DNA from: Prevotella sp.
GTDB lineage: Bacteria; Bacteroidota; Bacteroidia; Bacteroidales; Bacteroidaceae
Length of the DNA stretch: 64,000 bases
Direction of reading: 5' to 3'
Assembly: GCA_017478025.1 (NCBI GenBank)
Contig: JAFVGZ010000030.1
Coordinates: 25,288-89,287 of the forward strand
A program made the translations under genes and the position numbers. The notes under the pieces were generated by a model. It was not told where the DNA came from, searched no databases, and was given only the letters and a program-made list of their open reading frames with translations. Within the stretch, counting starts at the first letter, position 1, and the number at the start of each line of letters is the position of its first letter. Below are positions 45,901 through 55,200 of the stretch, piece after piece.

Positions 45901-48661
45901 ACCTACCGCTGACCCACTCTACTGGTATCAGCACGGCTATTATCTGGCATACTATGCCAAGACATATCTCGGTGAGACATACTCTAACACCGTTCAGGTG
46001 AGTGTGGCTAACTACCACGACCTGACAAAGGTGCTTGACGATACCGAACACTACTACTATGTGGACAATCCTACCGTCAAGCGTAACTCTAAGATATACA
46101 TCACCGACGCTACCAACGGCGCTTCGCAGCTGAAGCAGTTCTATGACCTCACCGTGCCAAGCGGTACACCAGCTACAACGGTTCTCGACGAGCACGTCAA
46201 AGACTGTCAGAACCTCGAGTTCATCATGCACACCAACGTCACAGTGCCAAGCGGTTCACCCGCTTGGACCCCAATCGGCACTGCAGGCCACTGCTTCGCC
46301 GGCAACTTCCACGGTGACGGCTACCGCATCGACGGCCTCGACAACTCTCTCTTCGGTCACCTCTGCGGCAACGTCTATAACCTCGGTGTAACAGGCTCGT
46401 TCACCTCTGCCGGTATTGCCGACACGGGTTCCGGCTATGTAGAGAACTGTTGGATCAATACCACAGGCACACCTGCAAATGGTGTAAGGGCTGTCTTCGG
46501 TACGCCTACAGCCACTGGCTACAAGCGTGTCAACTGCTACTATCCAAATACATTGGCATACAACACCACAGACGACAACCACGGCATGGCTCGTCCTATG
46601 CCAGCGGATGCGTTCTATAACGGTACGGTGGCTTACGACCTGAACGGCTTCTACCTGTTCAAGCGTTACAACGACCACATCGGCGGTTCGGCCAATGAGT
46701 ATCAGTATTACGGCATCAAGGATGACGGCACACTGACCGATCCTCAGACACAGCACTATAGCAGCCATCCAGAGTACTGCTCATCAGGCTACGACAACAA
46801 GTATGCTAACGCAGGCTATGTTGAGGATCGCTATGGAGACGGAGACTTCCGCTACGCCGACGGTGTGATACCAGAGAGCGAGGATGAGCGTACGCTTGTT
46901 GATGCTAACGGTGTGAGTCATTTCTATCCTATCTGGCCGGATGACTACATCTACTTCGGACAGATGCTGACATACGGCTGGAACGGCCAGCGTCCGCATG
47001 AGGATGTGCCTTCACACATCGCGAAGAACAGCAGCCGTCTGCCAAATACTGATGAGAGCAACCGTGTATATCGTGCTCCGGCTTACTATCAGTCGAAGGA
47101 GATGAATGTGGCTCACTTCAATCCGGCTGTGAACCTCGTGGCTTACTCTAAGCCAAAGAATGCCAATGACACGGACCTCAATCCGGCTTATCCAGGCATG
47201 ACAGCCATTGACTTTGCTGGTCATAACGATACCGAGTGGAAACTCGGCAGAGTGCCCAGCGGTTCACCCGCTGGAGTGGATAAGTTCTACCAGCCACTGC
47301 TCGATGATGACGGCATCATCAGCATAACCAACCGCGATGAGACATCCAACCTCTTGGCCTATGCTCCTTCTGAAGAGAACAACAAGAAGACCAACGGTGT
47401 GCTGACCAGTGCATTCACTGAGCCGGAATATAAAGACTACTACAACGCCAGCGATCCATATCGCCGCGTTGAAGCAGCAGAATACTGGACCGTATTCGGC
47501 CACCTGGTACAGAGCACCCTCAAGGCTACCAACGACCACTTGCTCGTGGATAAGCAGGACTTCAACTGTCCTATCAGCTACCAGTTCACAGATGGTATGC
47601 GTATGTGGTATCAGCGTCAGCCAGACCTCTTCGTTGACCTTACACAGGGTTGGGAGACTGTCAGCCTGCCATTCACTGCCGAGCTCGTCTCTACTCAGGA
47701 CAAGGGTGAGATAACCCATTTCTACAGCAAGAGTAAGACCGCTGACGGTACAGAGAACGGTGCAAAGATAGGCCATGAGTACTGGCTGCGTGAATATAAG
47801 GGCATCGGTACTGCTACCAGCACTTTGCCTGCTGGTGTCAAAGCCACCTTCGACTATCCTAACGCAACAGGCAGCAACAGAACTGTTGACAACACCTTCC
47901 TCTGGGATTACTACTACAGCCAGAATAATCAGTGGGATGCCAACAAGGATACCTATCAGACCTACTATCAGACATCTCGCCTGTTAGAGCAATATCCATT
48001 GCTGACAACCGCAAAGCCGTATATCATCGGCTTCCCGGGCAAGACATTCTACGAGTTTGACCTCAGCGGTGAGTGGACACCACAGAATACGGCACCTGTC
48101 ACACCTGCTAAACTGGACAAGCAGACCATCAGCTTCGTCTCTGTTCCTGGCATCACTATTGGCGTCAGCGACGATGAGTTGACAGCTTCCACCGCTAACG
48201 GCTACAGCTTCATGCCTAACTACATGAGCAAGAAGGTGAACGGCTATCTGATGAATGCTACGGGCAGCGAATTCGATAAGACTCCTGAAGGAGGCTCGGC
48301 TACAGTACCGTTCCGTCCGTACTTCGTCGCTGGTTCTCCAAGTTCTTCGGCAAAGGCCAAGGAAACTGTTCAGTACATCATCTTCGATGACAGCGACTCC
48401 CCGTTCGCCTTCAGCGACCAAGATCCGTCAAAGGGCGCTGCAAGAGGCACACTGACATTCAGCACCAGGGGCAAGGCCATCGTCACAACATCATCACTCG
48501 GTGAGGATGTCGATGTACAGATCGTCAATGCCGGCGGACAGCTCATAGCCACCTTCACCATCCAGCCCGACGAGACCATCGTGACACCTGTCAACAACGG
48601 TGGAGTCTATATCATCAGCGCAGCCGGCCGCCGCTACACCAAGAAGCTGGTAATAAGATAA
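36941..48661 (+). CDS. Giant YGGG-repeat surface protein (3,906 aa) with T9SS-like C-terminal domain
   Basis: Starts at the ATG at 36941 (MKRITTILLLLCLSASLMQAQ, cleavage after MQA); the frame extends upstream without a good leader. Residues ~1-1,850 hold about 37 copies of a [N/x]-[VIL]-[YF]-G-G-[GN]-x-x-G motif spaced 25-70 residues apart (NVYGGGNAG, NVFGGCRKADV, EVYGGGQLGRVM), probably rungs of a beta-solenoid. Residues ~1,850-2,950 have a different repeat with YxxGxxVxxxxYxxL. Near 3,110-3,150 is a GLUG-like FHGDGYRIDGLDNSLFGHLCG. The end has a VSLPFTAELV domain and then VQIVNAGGQ...NNGGVYIISAAGRRYTKKLVIR, a type-A-like sorting domain. Two REP-like hairpins lie within it. Inferred role: secreted adhesin tethered to the surface or to the pilus encoded upstream. 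Confidence 0.87.
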   Translation: MKRITTILLLLCLSASLMQAQILIGGNVYGGGNAGNTGGSSKVNIYSGNLHAVFAGARMADVGGSSFVHLDGEHASDYILIDYVYGGNDIAGTIGTSDEIPTELTKVGKTAGLNNIDNTWNAFVRISTKMDGDAEAADAQKIYVGQLFGGGNGYYTYEPQPSGPGTVVKNVDTGEVEVSSTNELSSPKLGKTYLELLGGSIVYAYGGGNDATITDKTVICLDNPSEVVNSIKDTRVTTEGGGELLTEERFQTMRINTTLSYPSSDAFQIGRFFGGNNKADMAIRPRWNLQRGKIRNLYGGGNEGRMTSPEGLLLQVEGAGMVVDNVFGGCRKADVKPLYNNDDDTPVPYNEVALDPEDNPNNIPAGYAARVRVLAGHVNNVYGGNDISGNVYAGNTVGIRTRIYGDVYGGGNGSYAYTDNPELKNDPRWSDLYYNPDEVLTAAGITGVPNDLKSVTALNLIRPNAEKVSILVRGDDEDHLAIVDGGLYVGGNSASLRQNVEGIPAADQTHIKIGSYSIIDNVFLGNNGENMIKYGPADASGHNEGVLRTMKKQLNEVDPDKYAGNTSSFSSINLLDEDVFAKYMEGCAMKVKSTVVFESRANGDAVDYIPYTTMFGSFVCGGNVGSMITEGKTTINFNDEVVIYNRVVGGCNNALVKPTSYNAIYEGGLLGAPDPAPTGSPNGAIGDKLELNFAGLKIQPKRWNTDHTKLIWNTISSSTEEPVTPVTEGPATISSDEDLDRRFDGGNIYGGCYTSGIVNGNVVININSDIVDRDILFDKVEEDDTGEDKLYGNDQYHIQERRSGVILSEQGMDVLGKALNVFGGGKGIDTEIWGSTTINLNRGYMFQIFGGSEEGAIGKGVHSGTERSYTYDSRYSTYINLKGPIAGDSRKNKKSEDIAECEFMYGGGFLGLTAGNCIINLGNGRIFDSFAGACNADVLGHTETYVGTNGFPYVRDFVYGGNDLGGKIQGTANFDSRLRNATVRSKVYNTDMLNASAYIEYVQGRVEKIFGGAYGVYDYKDTHFRTYFDEDGHAKTGYHKPFLERAFINFRPNESNNSLNTVKQIYGAGQGYLGEEEEDLMQNSSYILIDVPQTMGTYHDTEIFGAGESGGVGMGVEKATADAPATAHKASAIIDLLSGQFKAVYGGSYQEGVTRRTVVNVPAGSTFKAEAIFGGAYGLYNEYPCDVYEANVNWNSSDAIVGGYRTGLYGGNNNCRRTFYGRVNVNAPVYYDKENEYYATVYGAGFGKDTWSQYTEVNLNNTARVYEVYGGGQLGRVMNKKSVDEWAAEADAAAAAASTTAQHIDLSLGTGYTDTGLDNPLATARNGKKYNTNVIINQGADVCGYMYQGSLSGAYAYGGGLGDEKTPNTGDVHGTTYIALLGGKVTKDLYAAGTVGSVNNKYSVATDDFDQTFIASTNAYIEGGTARNVYGGGWKGSVGYHVGAISDTPTGDVLGETHVVIGKKDGDSFINGIPAIERNAYGGGEGGAVFGTANITMNKGFIGYRRFSSTPTTDTDLDYIQVGSDYYQEKLHDETWSGDGTNRLYDSGCIFGGGYIDNSSVDRTKVKMYGGHVRNALFGGGEIAAVGRGVILATGQDNSIRTLKGIYKAGKSSVELFEGNVHRNVFGGGRGYNNLGEGGTLYSDGYVFGQTEVHVHGGTIGTAKELARENGNVFGGGDIGYVYSAYEENGKLFVGIKDGKRYDNKYEGYYYAYDLEQGLSPENYKPYIPADFVYDEHDQKWVMDNGEYVLTEDCKVLIEPYCRATSAVTINGHNYAVGDYVPTTDLHYLGNKNDDKTRWESLDDTGITIFNAVFAGGNTSSGSSTVYANTTTVFGNATASIHDVYHRDLITLGTGHTGGLYGDGNLTFVDGYRGLNITNYGTDYYNISKEITYNQYKLLPEREADYYQLKYKCILQCQDKDGTYYYPAGGEHSKASTLTIDDLLTLFEGVKDGSVDLLLTNTTTGEKYPNPAYWEQNGVVPVYAGRLMNTIQRADFCGVFGSRMVMQGAQDRVPEIVDHTNYTINRVREVSLNHKTSVIESDKALKEGKSEAADIMDQNPEDFVDKDKAIHGNYFGIYSIVNYLGALTSDAFFLPEKNIRYTENASNDDYKTDSKAYNNGGTAVAAKQYGTASFYDWKAGFVNDRKRNNGTSHNKVALASGVYLELTTEKSTGNELYEKDWGYITGVVELDLINVQPGMGGGFVYAKNVHKVGSYTKHSHNTLTKLNADAVTRRDFTFDGAEVEWETSGNFIHSTQTIIDDCYNVSGKYKGSDAVPAHYWFIKGSVYVYDQYISAYTGAPNAYSETVDIPLTITAASHGTMKLLNVMPNKYAYYSTPGTKLEEGKKMVINDVEYQLNDPINYWDWYLLTPTERSLFVNETYVTTADCKYSSEDATVIPAGTVMLPSEYTEAKAAHPDGVYHVEKQQMVDFDFVYRSSNNMSHDMGYMLTYKVNNPTDWNTWYTLAESATAEKNQTGGTGYEDGPTYHLKNNSTGGILGQREYVVSNLIPQGIYNTYQTMKSNHSSAIPATGQAEFEQAYIVTKEYTSGDVHLNVGSTVPENKKDAMTGYVEPAYICTGTIQLSKTEFIYVGNRMTEADKESYKTAYPSLASIIESDIVPAYYCTKDGKYGGNYYEPNKNYRGLEVWSSMSKSDREQFEFNYDAFDVLIDPQYSNDERKKYQYDSAAGTEAAAKLNPAGYSLEKPVDYQATYNGSETSKHNGVKLENGKTYTRTDFEKLPNEKRHYTTIDVKEAGDVYVVNETFQVGSTIYVVGTVISASTYSSLGDSDKENITTLKFDTTETGTYHYCRENYTVGENTEGVTVTGVEGINAKKVGTYSDGASVPVGLVITDNNYTALKNWQTDFTIHGIAPTETSTLYVSRFSDIFDLSKEKIITVIYEYNYEETNLSGTTVTPVTERHVVNIHVLFKSGIPTVEDIKAPQIVLPGTFVGVREPHVTPGAYEVTGGGWKLFEKASDAESHINGIEYTPTADPLYWYQHGYYLAYYAKTYLGETYSNTVQVSVANYHDLTKVLDDTEHYYYVDNPTVKRNSKIYITDATNGASQLKQFYDLTVPSGTPATTVLDEHVKDCQNLEFIMHTNVTVPSGSPAWTPIGTAGHCFAGNFHGDGYRIDGLDNSLFGHLCGNVYNLGVTGSFTSAGIADTGSGYVENCWINTTGTPANGVRAVFGTPTATGYKRVNCYYPNTLAYNTTDDNHGMARPMPADAFYNGTVAYDLNGFYLFKRYNDHIGGSANEYQYYGIKDDGTLTDPQTQHYSSHPEYCSSGYDNKYANAGYVEDRYGDGDFRYADGVIPESEDERTLVDANGVSHFYPIWPDDYIYFGQMLTYGWNGQRPHEDVPSHIAKNSSRLPNTDESNRVYRAPAYYQSKEMNVAHFNPAVNLVAYSKPKNANDTDLNPAYPGMTAIDFAGHNDTEWKLGRVPSGSPAGVDKFYQPLLDDDGIISITNRDETSNLLAYAPSEENNKKTNGVLTSAFTEPEYKDYYNASDPYRRVEAAEYWTVFGHLVQSTLKATNDHLLVDKQDFNCPISYQFTDGMRMWYQRQPDLFVDLTQGWETVSLPFTAELVSTQDKGEITHFYSKSKTADGTENGAKIGHEYWLREYKGIGTATSTLPAGVKATFDYPNATGSNRTVDNTFLWDYYYSQNNQWDANKDTYQTYYQTSRLLEQYPLLTTAKPYIIGFPGKTFYEFDLSGEWTPQNTAPVTPAKLDKQTISFVSVPGITIGVSDDELTASTANGYSFMPNYMSKKVNGYLMNATGSEFDKTPEGGSATVPFRPYFVAGSPSSSAKAKETVQYIIFDDSDSPFAFSDQDPSKGAARGTLTFSTRGKAIVTTSSLGEDVDVQIVNAGGQLIATFTIQPDETIVTPVNNGGVYIISAAGRRYTKKLVIR
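46247..46267. repeat. REP-like hairpin embedded in the giant gene
   Basis: Perfect 8-bp stem CCAAGCGG / CCGCTTGG with a TTCAC loop, read in frame as part of VPSGSPAW. A degenerate relative lies at 46157-46176. Confidence 0.75.
47256..47274. repeat. Second REP-like hairpin embedded in the giant gene
   Basis: Perfect 7-bp stem CCAGCGG / CCGCTGG with a TTCAC loop, in frame as part of VPSGSPAG. It has the same GG-N5-CC geometry as the hairpins at 49183-49233. Confidence 0.75.
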
Positions 48662-49030
48662 AAGCCCCACACCGGCTCAAATCAGTGCCCACCACCCCAG
48701 CAGCGGCAGCGATGCCTTGAAGAGGCCGCACGTGGCACCATCCTCGTATCGCCGCGCATCGCCGCAGGCGAACAGGAAATCATCAACGAAGCCGTGAATC
48801 ACGGTCTCCCCGTGATTACCATCTCAGACAACGGCTTCCCCTAACGCTACCACCCCTCCACGACGCGCCTCGACCTATGCGCCGCAGGCCGTCTGCTACT
48901 GGTCACCCCGTGGCAATACCAATACCGCGGCAAGAACGAGCAGGTCACCATCCCCCTCTGCAAGGCGATGAACTGCGTAGCGCAAGCCCTATGCCGCCAA
49001 AAAGACGATTGGTGGAAAAACAGCGAATAA
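48662..49030 (+). pseudogene. 5'-truncated gene remnant with internal stop, possibly transposase-associated
   Basis: A frame beginning right after the giant gene reads RGTILVSPRIAAGEQEIINE, then VNHGLPVITISDNGFP, a TAA at 48842-48844, and continues in the same frame: STTRLDLCAAGRLLLVTPWQ...MNCVAQALCRQKDDWW to a TAA at 49028. The pattern (LVSP...GE...E...PVI...NGF...C..GRLLL..PW) resembles a domain I recall from Bacteroidales proteins linked to REP-type hairpins, but that assignment is from memory. There is no start codon and the N-terminal part is missing. Adjacent hairpins at 49035-49282 fit a decayed mobile element. Confidence 0.6.
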
Positions 49031-49034
49031 CGTG

Positions 49035-49282
49035 TTCAATGGTTTCCCCATTGATAATCGGCAACCCGCGTTCAATGGTTTCCCCATTGAACAATCGGCA
49101 ACCCGCGTTCAATGGTCTCCCCATTGAACAATCGGCAACCCGCGTTCAATGGTTTCCCCATTGATAATCAGCAAACAGTGTCCAGCGGTCCATCCGCTGC
49201 TAAAATAAAACCGTGTCCAGCGGTCCATCCGCTAAAAAACCCAAAAAGAAGAAAACCCACACCTCAATGGCTCCCCCATTGA
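49035..49282. repeat. Array of seven 5-nt-loop hairpins (REP-like)
   Basis: Four ~37-bp direct units each contain TTCAATGG-TTTCC-CCATTGAA or a close variant (49035-49054, 49071-49091, 49108-49128, 49145-49164). Two AGCGG-TCCAT-CCGCT hairpins (49183-49199, 49219-49233) and one TCAATGG-CTCCC-CCATTGA (49264-49282) follow. Stem sequences differ but the GG-N5-CC apex is constant. The array ends 17 bp before the next giant gene. Confidence 0.9.
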
Positions 49283-49298
49283 AAAATACAAATAGAAT

Positions 49299-52200
49299 AT
49301 GAACAACAAAATGACATATCGCCTCCCCTCTCGCCTCCTGGCCCTCCTCCTACTGCTCATCACATTAGGAACCGTCGGTGTGTGGGGACAAAGCCCTGTT
49401 GAAATAACAACTGATACTAACGGGAATAGTACTATCGAAGATAGCGAGAAGAAATTCTATCTGATTCAAACGAATGCGTTCCCAAGTTTCTACATAGCGC
49501 CTCATTATAAAAGTAATAATTGGACTATTACGACCAATAATATACTTGGTGATTATATGTTGTGGTATTTCTTGGATGCAGGTGAAGATGGTGGTACTCA
49601 ATATTACTATATTGTTAGTGAATCCGAGAATAAATATATATGTCATGCTGGTGGTACAGATAACAACAAAAGAACTGTTACATTGGTAGATAAAACTTCA
49701 GATAACGAGGAGAGGTGTAAGTTCAAGGTCGTTTTGGACGAATCAAATGGAACAACTGGCTTTTATAATATTGATGCTAAAGGGAATCTGGCCTATTATG
49801 GTTTGAACAAGCAAAATGGTAGTGAGGCTAATGCCAATCCTATTAGATTGACAAATGATGCTTATATCAATGATGTCAACTCTAAGTGGAAGTTTGTACC
49901 CTTTAATGGAACATATGTCTGGCCAACCCCTCCTTTTACGCCATCAACTGATTCAGACCGAAGTTTTTACAAGATTCGTAATATACAAAACAACACATTT
50001 TATTTATCAACTGACGAAACGCCAGACAAAGTAACCTATGCAAGTACCGAAACTGACCGCATGGTATGGTATCTTAAAGAGGCTTCATCAGATTCATGGT
50101 TTAAATACTATTACATTATTAATCCTTCAACAGGAGGCCGTTACATGTATTATAACGGTACTGCTACCAATGGAAGTAACCAAACAAATGCTGTCAGTGT
50201 AAAAGAGTATAATTCCGAAAATGAAGAAGACCGTTATCAATTTGTTGTAGTAAGGACAGCAAAAGGTGACTGGCCTATCGGTAAATCTGATGGCCGTGTT
50301 GAATGTTATGCCATCATACCAAAACTACTCAAAGAACAATTTTGGGGAAGTAATAGCATAGGTTCTGCGAGCATTAGTGATGGGGCCAATATGGGTATTA
50401 TATCCAGCAGAGGAGCAAACAACACAGCCCAATGGAAATTTGAGGTTACAGATTATAGCACAGAATGTGCCAACCCGACTATTACCTTCTCCAACACTTC
50501 TGGAAAGGTAACCATAACTACAACGACTTCTAATCCATCCATCTATTATACCACAGATGGAACAGAGCCTTCTTCCAGTAATGGAACACTATATAGTGAA
50601 CCTTTTGATGTGACAGAGGAGGCCACCATTAAGGTTATTGTCACAAGACCCGGTTTCACAGATTCAGAGGTGACAACTAAAACGATTTATAAAGTTGCGA
50701 CTCCCTCTATTCAGGACAATGGCAACTATGCCGTTTCCATTACATCTGAAACAGATGGCGCAACTATTTACTACACTATTGACGGCTCTAATCCAACTAC
50801 CTCATCCACAGAATATACTGCTCCATTAACAGAGAGCATTTCGGGTGTAACAATTAAGGCAATAGCAGTTAAGGATGGAATGATAAATTCTTCCATTCGT
50901 TCAGGTGCTGTAACACTTAGTTGTGCTACTCCTGTCTTCACTAAGAACGAAAACAGCATTTCTATCAGTTGCCCATCTCCTTCAAGTGGAGTTACTATTT
51001 ATTACACAACGAATGGAGATGAACCTTCAACTTCAAGTACACCATACACAAGTCCTATCTCAGTTGAACTTGGTGATGTTATCAAAGCTATTGCCGTTGC
51101 TGCAGGGTATAACAACTCTGAAGTAGCTACGAAAACGATACACAATGAGTTGACACCTACTGATGGGAAATATCTCATAACAAGTCAAACGGACTTTGAG
51201 GTATTTGTGGATATGGCCAGCACCACAGAAGGAGCAACTTATCATTATGTTCTTCAGACAAATGTTGATGCAGGTTCTGCTATCACGATACCTTTTACTG
51301 GCACCTTTGACGGAGGCGGCTACACCATTAGTGGACTCTCCCACCCACTTTTCAACACCGTCAATGGTGGTGTGGTAAAGAATGTTATGCTTAAGAATGT
51401 CATGATTAGTGGCAGTGGCAATGTGGGGGCTATTGCAGGAGTAGCAAGTGGATATACTCGTATCTACAACTGTGGTATCCTGCCAAGTAACAATAAATAT
51501 GAAAATGAAAGTTCATATGTATCAAGCTCTGATGGCTATTGTGGCGGTTTGGTTGGTTGGCTGAAGGACGACTCACGTGTCATCAACTGCTTCAGCTATG
51601 CTAACATTACAGGTGGAGAAACAGTAGCCGGCATCGTAGGATATAATAATTTCGCATCAACCGCAGAAGAAACTGACGGGAAATATACTAAGCTTAAGAC
51701 GGCTGTGGTCAACTGTATGTTCTATGGTAATATTACAGGTGGTACAACACGATATCCCGTATATGGTGGCGAACTGATTACCAATGCCAATGAAACAGGT
51801 ATCAGCAGTTATAACTACTATCGCGCAGAAGCAAACTTGGGGTTAGCTGATAATAATCATTATAACTGCTCATTCCCCGCCGATGAGCGCTATCTTACAC
51901 AGGTGGAGTTCCACCGTAGCCTGCTGAACAGCAACCGCGAACTCTGCGGCTGGTGGGTAGGTTCCGATGTAACACCAAGCACACTGACCACTGATGAGGT
52001 CCAAGCAATTCCTAAGGATGCCTCACTGATGTATAAGTGGGTAGTTGACCCCAATGTTGCTCCTTATCCGATATTAAAGCCTTTCGGTAAATATGCTTCT
52101 GTCATTAATGGCAACACTGGTACACCTTGGGTTAATCGTGCTACTGCCAATCCATACGAAGGCAAGCAACTTGGCACTTTGAGTGTCACCGTAAACTCTG

Positions 52201-55200
52201 GTAGCCACTCGTCCGCTGCAAGCCAGATACTATCTATCCCTATTACCGATATGGACACGCTGCGCTATGACTTTGGTTATCGCAAGATACAATTGCCATA
52301 TTATAACACTGTTTTCGGAAATCCTGTAGCAGACACATGGGCAGAGAAATATGCAAACAACTACACCGACCAGGTCGTAACAGGTTGGAAGATTACCAAT
52401 GTTACAACAGATGGAACAGTCCAGACCTACAACAGTTTTGTAGCTGATTGGCAGGACGGCTACAACTTCGCCGACCGCAAAAGTATCGACAAGGATATTT
52501 ACTCAAGTACTAATCCTCGTGTCTTTGCGCAAGGTGGTAACTATTATGTCCCAGATGGTGTCTCCTCAATTACCATAGAGGCATATTGGGGCGATGCCAT
52601 TTATGTTCGAAATGATGGAAACTACTACGACCGCGTGAATATCACGGCAGGTAACACAGGATCTCCTTTTGCTCCCGCTGGCACCCGTGGAACTCTCGAC
52701 AATGGAAAGACAGTCTTTACTACCAAAATTAGAGACGTAATTGATAATATCAAGCAGAAGAAGTCTGTTTATGATTATGCTATCGTATTGGTAGGTAATG
52801 TACAAGAATCCAATGGCAACAACGCTGTAACTGTAACTGGTGATAATAACACCCGAGGTTTCACCATTATGAGTGCAGACTTCGACTTCGATGAGGAACC
52901 CGATTACTGCCTTGAGTGGCAACTCGGTACAGGAACGACTCGTAACACCATTGCTCCTATCCGATTCGACTTTCTCCCTGTTGTCGAATTGGGTATAGCA
53001 GGCAAGTTACACAACTCACAGAATTTCTTCTCGTTGGGATGTTTCCGTTCCTTTGGACATTTCGAGGTTACAGAGACAGCCTTTATCCGCTTTGGACAGT
53101 TTGAGTTTGAACTTCCTACTCGTGACATTGGTCCTATCATCCTCAATGGTGGTATCTTTGATCAGTACACCCGTGGACGTAATAATGAAACGGAACAACA
53201 TATCAATTACGTCATAGTAGGTGGTCATCTTGTTATGCCTTCATTTACCCCAGGTGCGCACGTTGGCGCTAGTTATCAGACGCGTCATTGCGCTGTCAAT
53301 GCTTTGGGCGGTGATTTCTCCAGCTTCTATCTTACCGGTGGTTATAACGAAAAAGTTGACCCTTACGATGACAATCCTCACTGTTATATTGACGGTGGCC
53401 GTTTTGGAACTGTTGCCGCTGCCTACAAGGAGGGTATCAAGGGCAATGTCACATGGCGCATCAATCATGCACTTATCCGTGAGTTTTACGGGGGCGGTGT
53501 TATGTCTGACGATAACAAAGTTGTGAAAGGTAATATTGATGTGGTCATTGACAACAGTATTGTTGGTAAATACTGCGGTGGTCCTAAGTTCGGTGATATG
53601 GTATCAGGCAAAACCGTCACCACTAGTGCCACAGGAACCACCTTTAATCAATACTTTGGAGCTGGCAACGGTGGTACCAACTATGTGCAATATGCCAATA
53701 CCGATAAAGTTGAAGCACCTATAAGTGATTGGTCCACTACGATTAACAATAATTATCACATAGGACAATATCGCAGTAAATCTCAAGGTTATGAGGCTAA
53801 CTACGACTATGAAGTAATCAACACCTCCGCTGGTACAGATAACAACTCTGTAGTTGATCGTAGTTACTACTATTCTGCTCAGTTTGCAACCACCAACACT
53901 GGTAATGTTACAAGTACGTTGACAGATTGCACCATCAATACCAATTTCTATGGTGGTGGTTTCCTGGGTGGTGTCACGGGCAACGTCACCTCCACACTTA
54001 ACAATTGTACGGTAAAAGGTGCGGTCTTCGGAGCAGGCTACTCAGCTTCTGCGGGTACAGTTACCATCAGCAACAAGGATAAGACCCCACCTGTGGCTAA
54101 TACTTATACTGGTATAATCAAGCCACAAACAGGTGGAACATCCACTACTTATTACTGGACACACGATAAAGGCTCAACCAGTTCACCAATCACGGCAGCA
54201 ACGGAAACAGATTCCAAAAACTATTTCTACACAGAGATTCCTCTTGACAACTTAGGAACAGTTAGCGGTGATGTAGCCCTCACCATCAACGGCACAACCA
54301 CTGTAGGCGAGAGCATTTACGGTGGTGGTGAGGAATCTGTCGTAAATGGTAATACTACTGTGACCGTTACTGGCGGCACCATTGGTACGACCGGTAAGGG
54401 CGGTGCTACATGGGGAAACGTCTATGGCGGTGGTAAGGGTAAGGATGATGATGTCAATGCAGGACTGGTGAAAGGTAATACTAACGTCACCATCTCTGGT
54501 ACTACGGAGACTACGAAGATTATACACAATGTCTATGGCGGTGGAGCGTTCGGTTCTGTGGGTACATTCACCGCATTTGATGCTAAAGGATTCCCGACTG
54601 CTTGTACAGAGAATACCGGTACTGCTAATATAACCATCACAGGCGGCCTCTTTGGTAGCAACGGCCATGAGAACGGCATGATATTCGGTTCTTCCCGTGG
54701 TTCCGAAGGCGACCCCGAGATAGATACGAATATCGATAAGGTGGCCTGGGTCAACGAAACAAATGTGATTATTGGAACCCAGAATGCAGAGTCAAACACT
54801 AATCCATGGATTAAAGGCTCTGTCTATGGTGGCGGCGAGAATGGACACAACCTCACCAAAGGTCATGTGACGGTGCATAGTGGAACCATCGGCATCACGG
54901 ATAGCAACATTGACGGCGGCGCCCGCTACCCCACCCGTGGTAATGTATATGGCGGTGGTTGTGGTACGGATACATACTCAAAGGATGGAAAGAAATACTA
55001 CAACTTCAACGCCGGTATCGTGATGGACAATACCAAGGTAGATATCGACGGCGGTCATATCGTTCACAACGTTTATGGCGGTGGCGCTATGGGTACTGTG
55101 GGTACATATACCTTTGACGCCAACGGTAAGCCTATTTCCTGTGCTGCGAATACAGGTCTGTGTACCATCAACATCACGGGTGGTAAGATTGGTATGACCA

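Noticed and set aside
49035-49164. Possible CRISPR array (four ~37-bp units)
   Set aside because: The units are nearly identical throughout with no unique spacers, each is a hairpin, and there are no cas genes.
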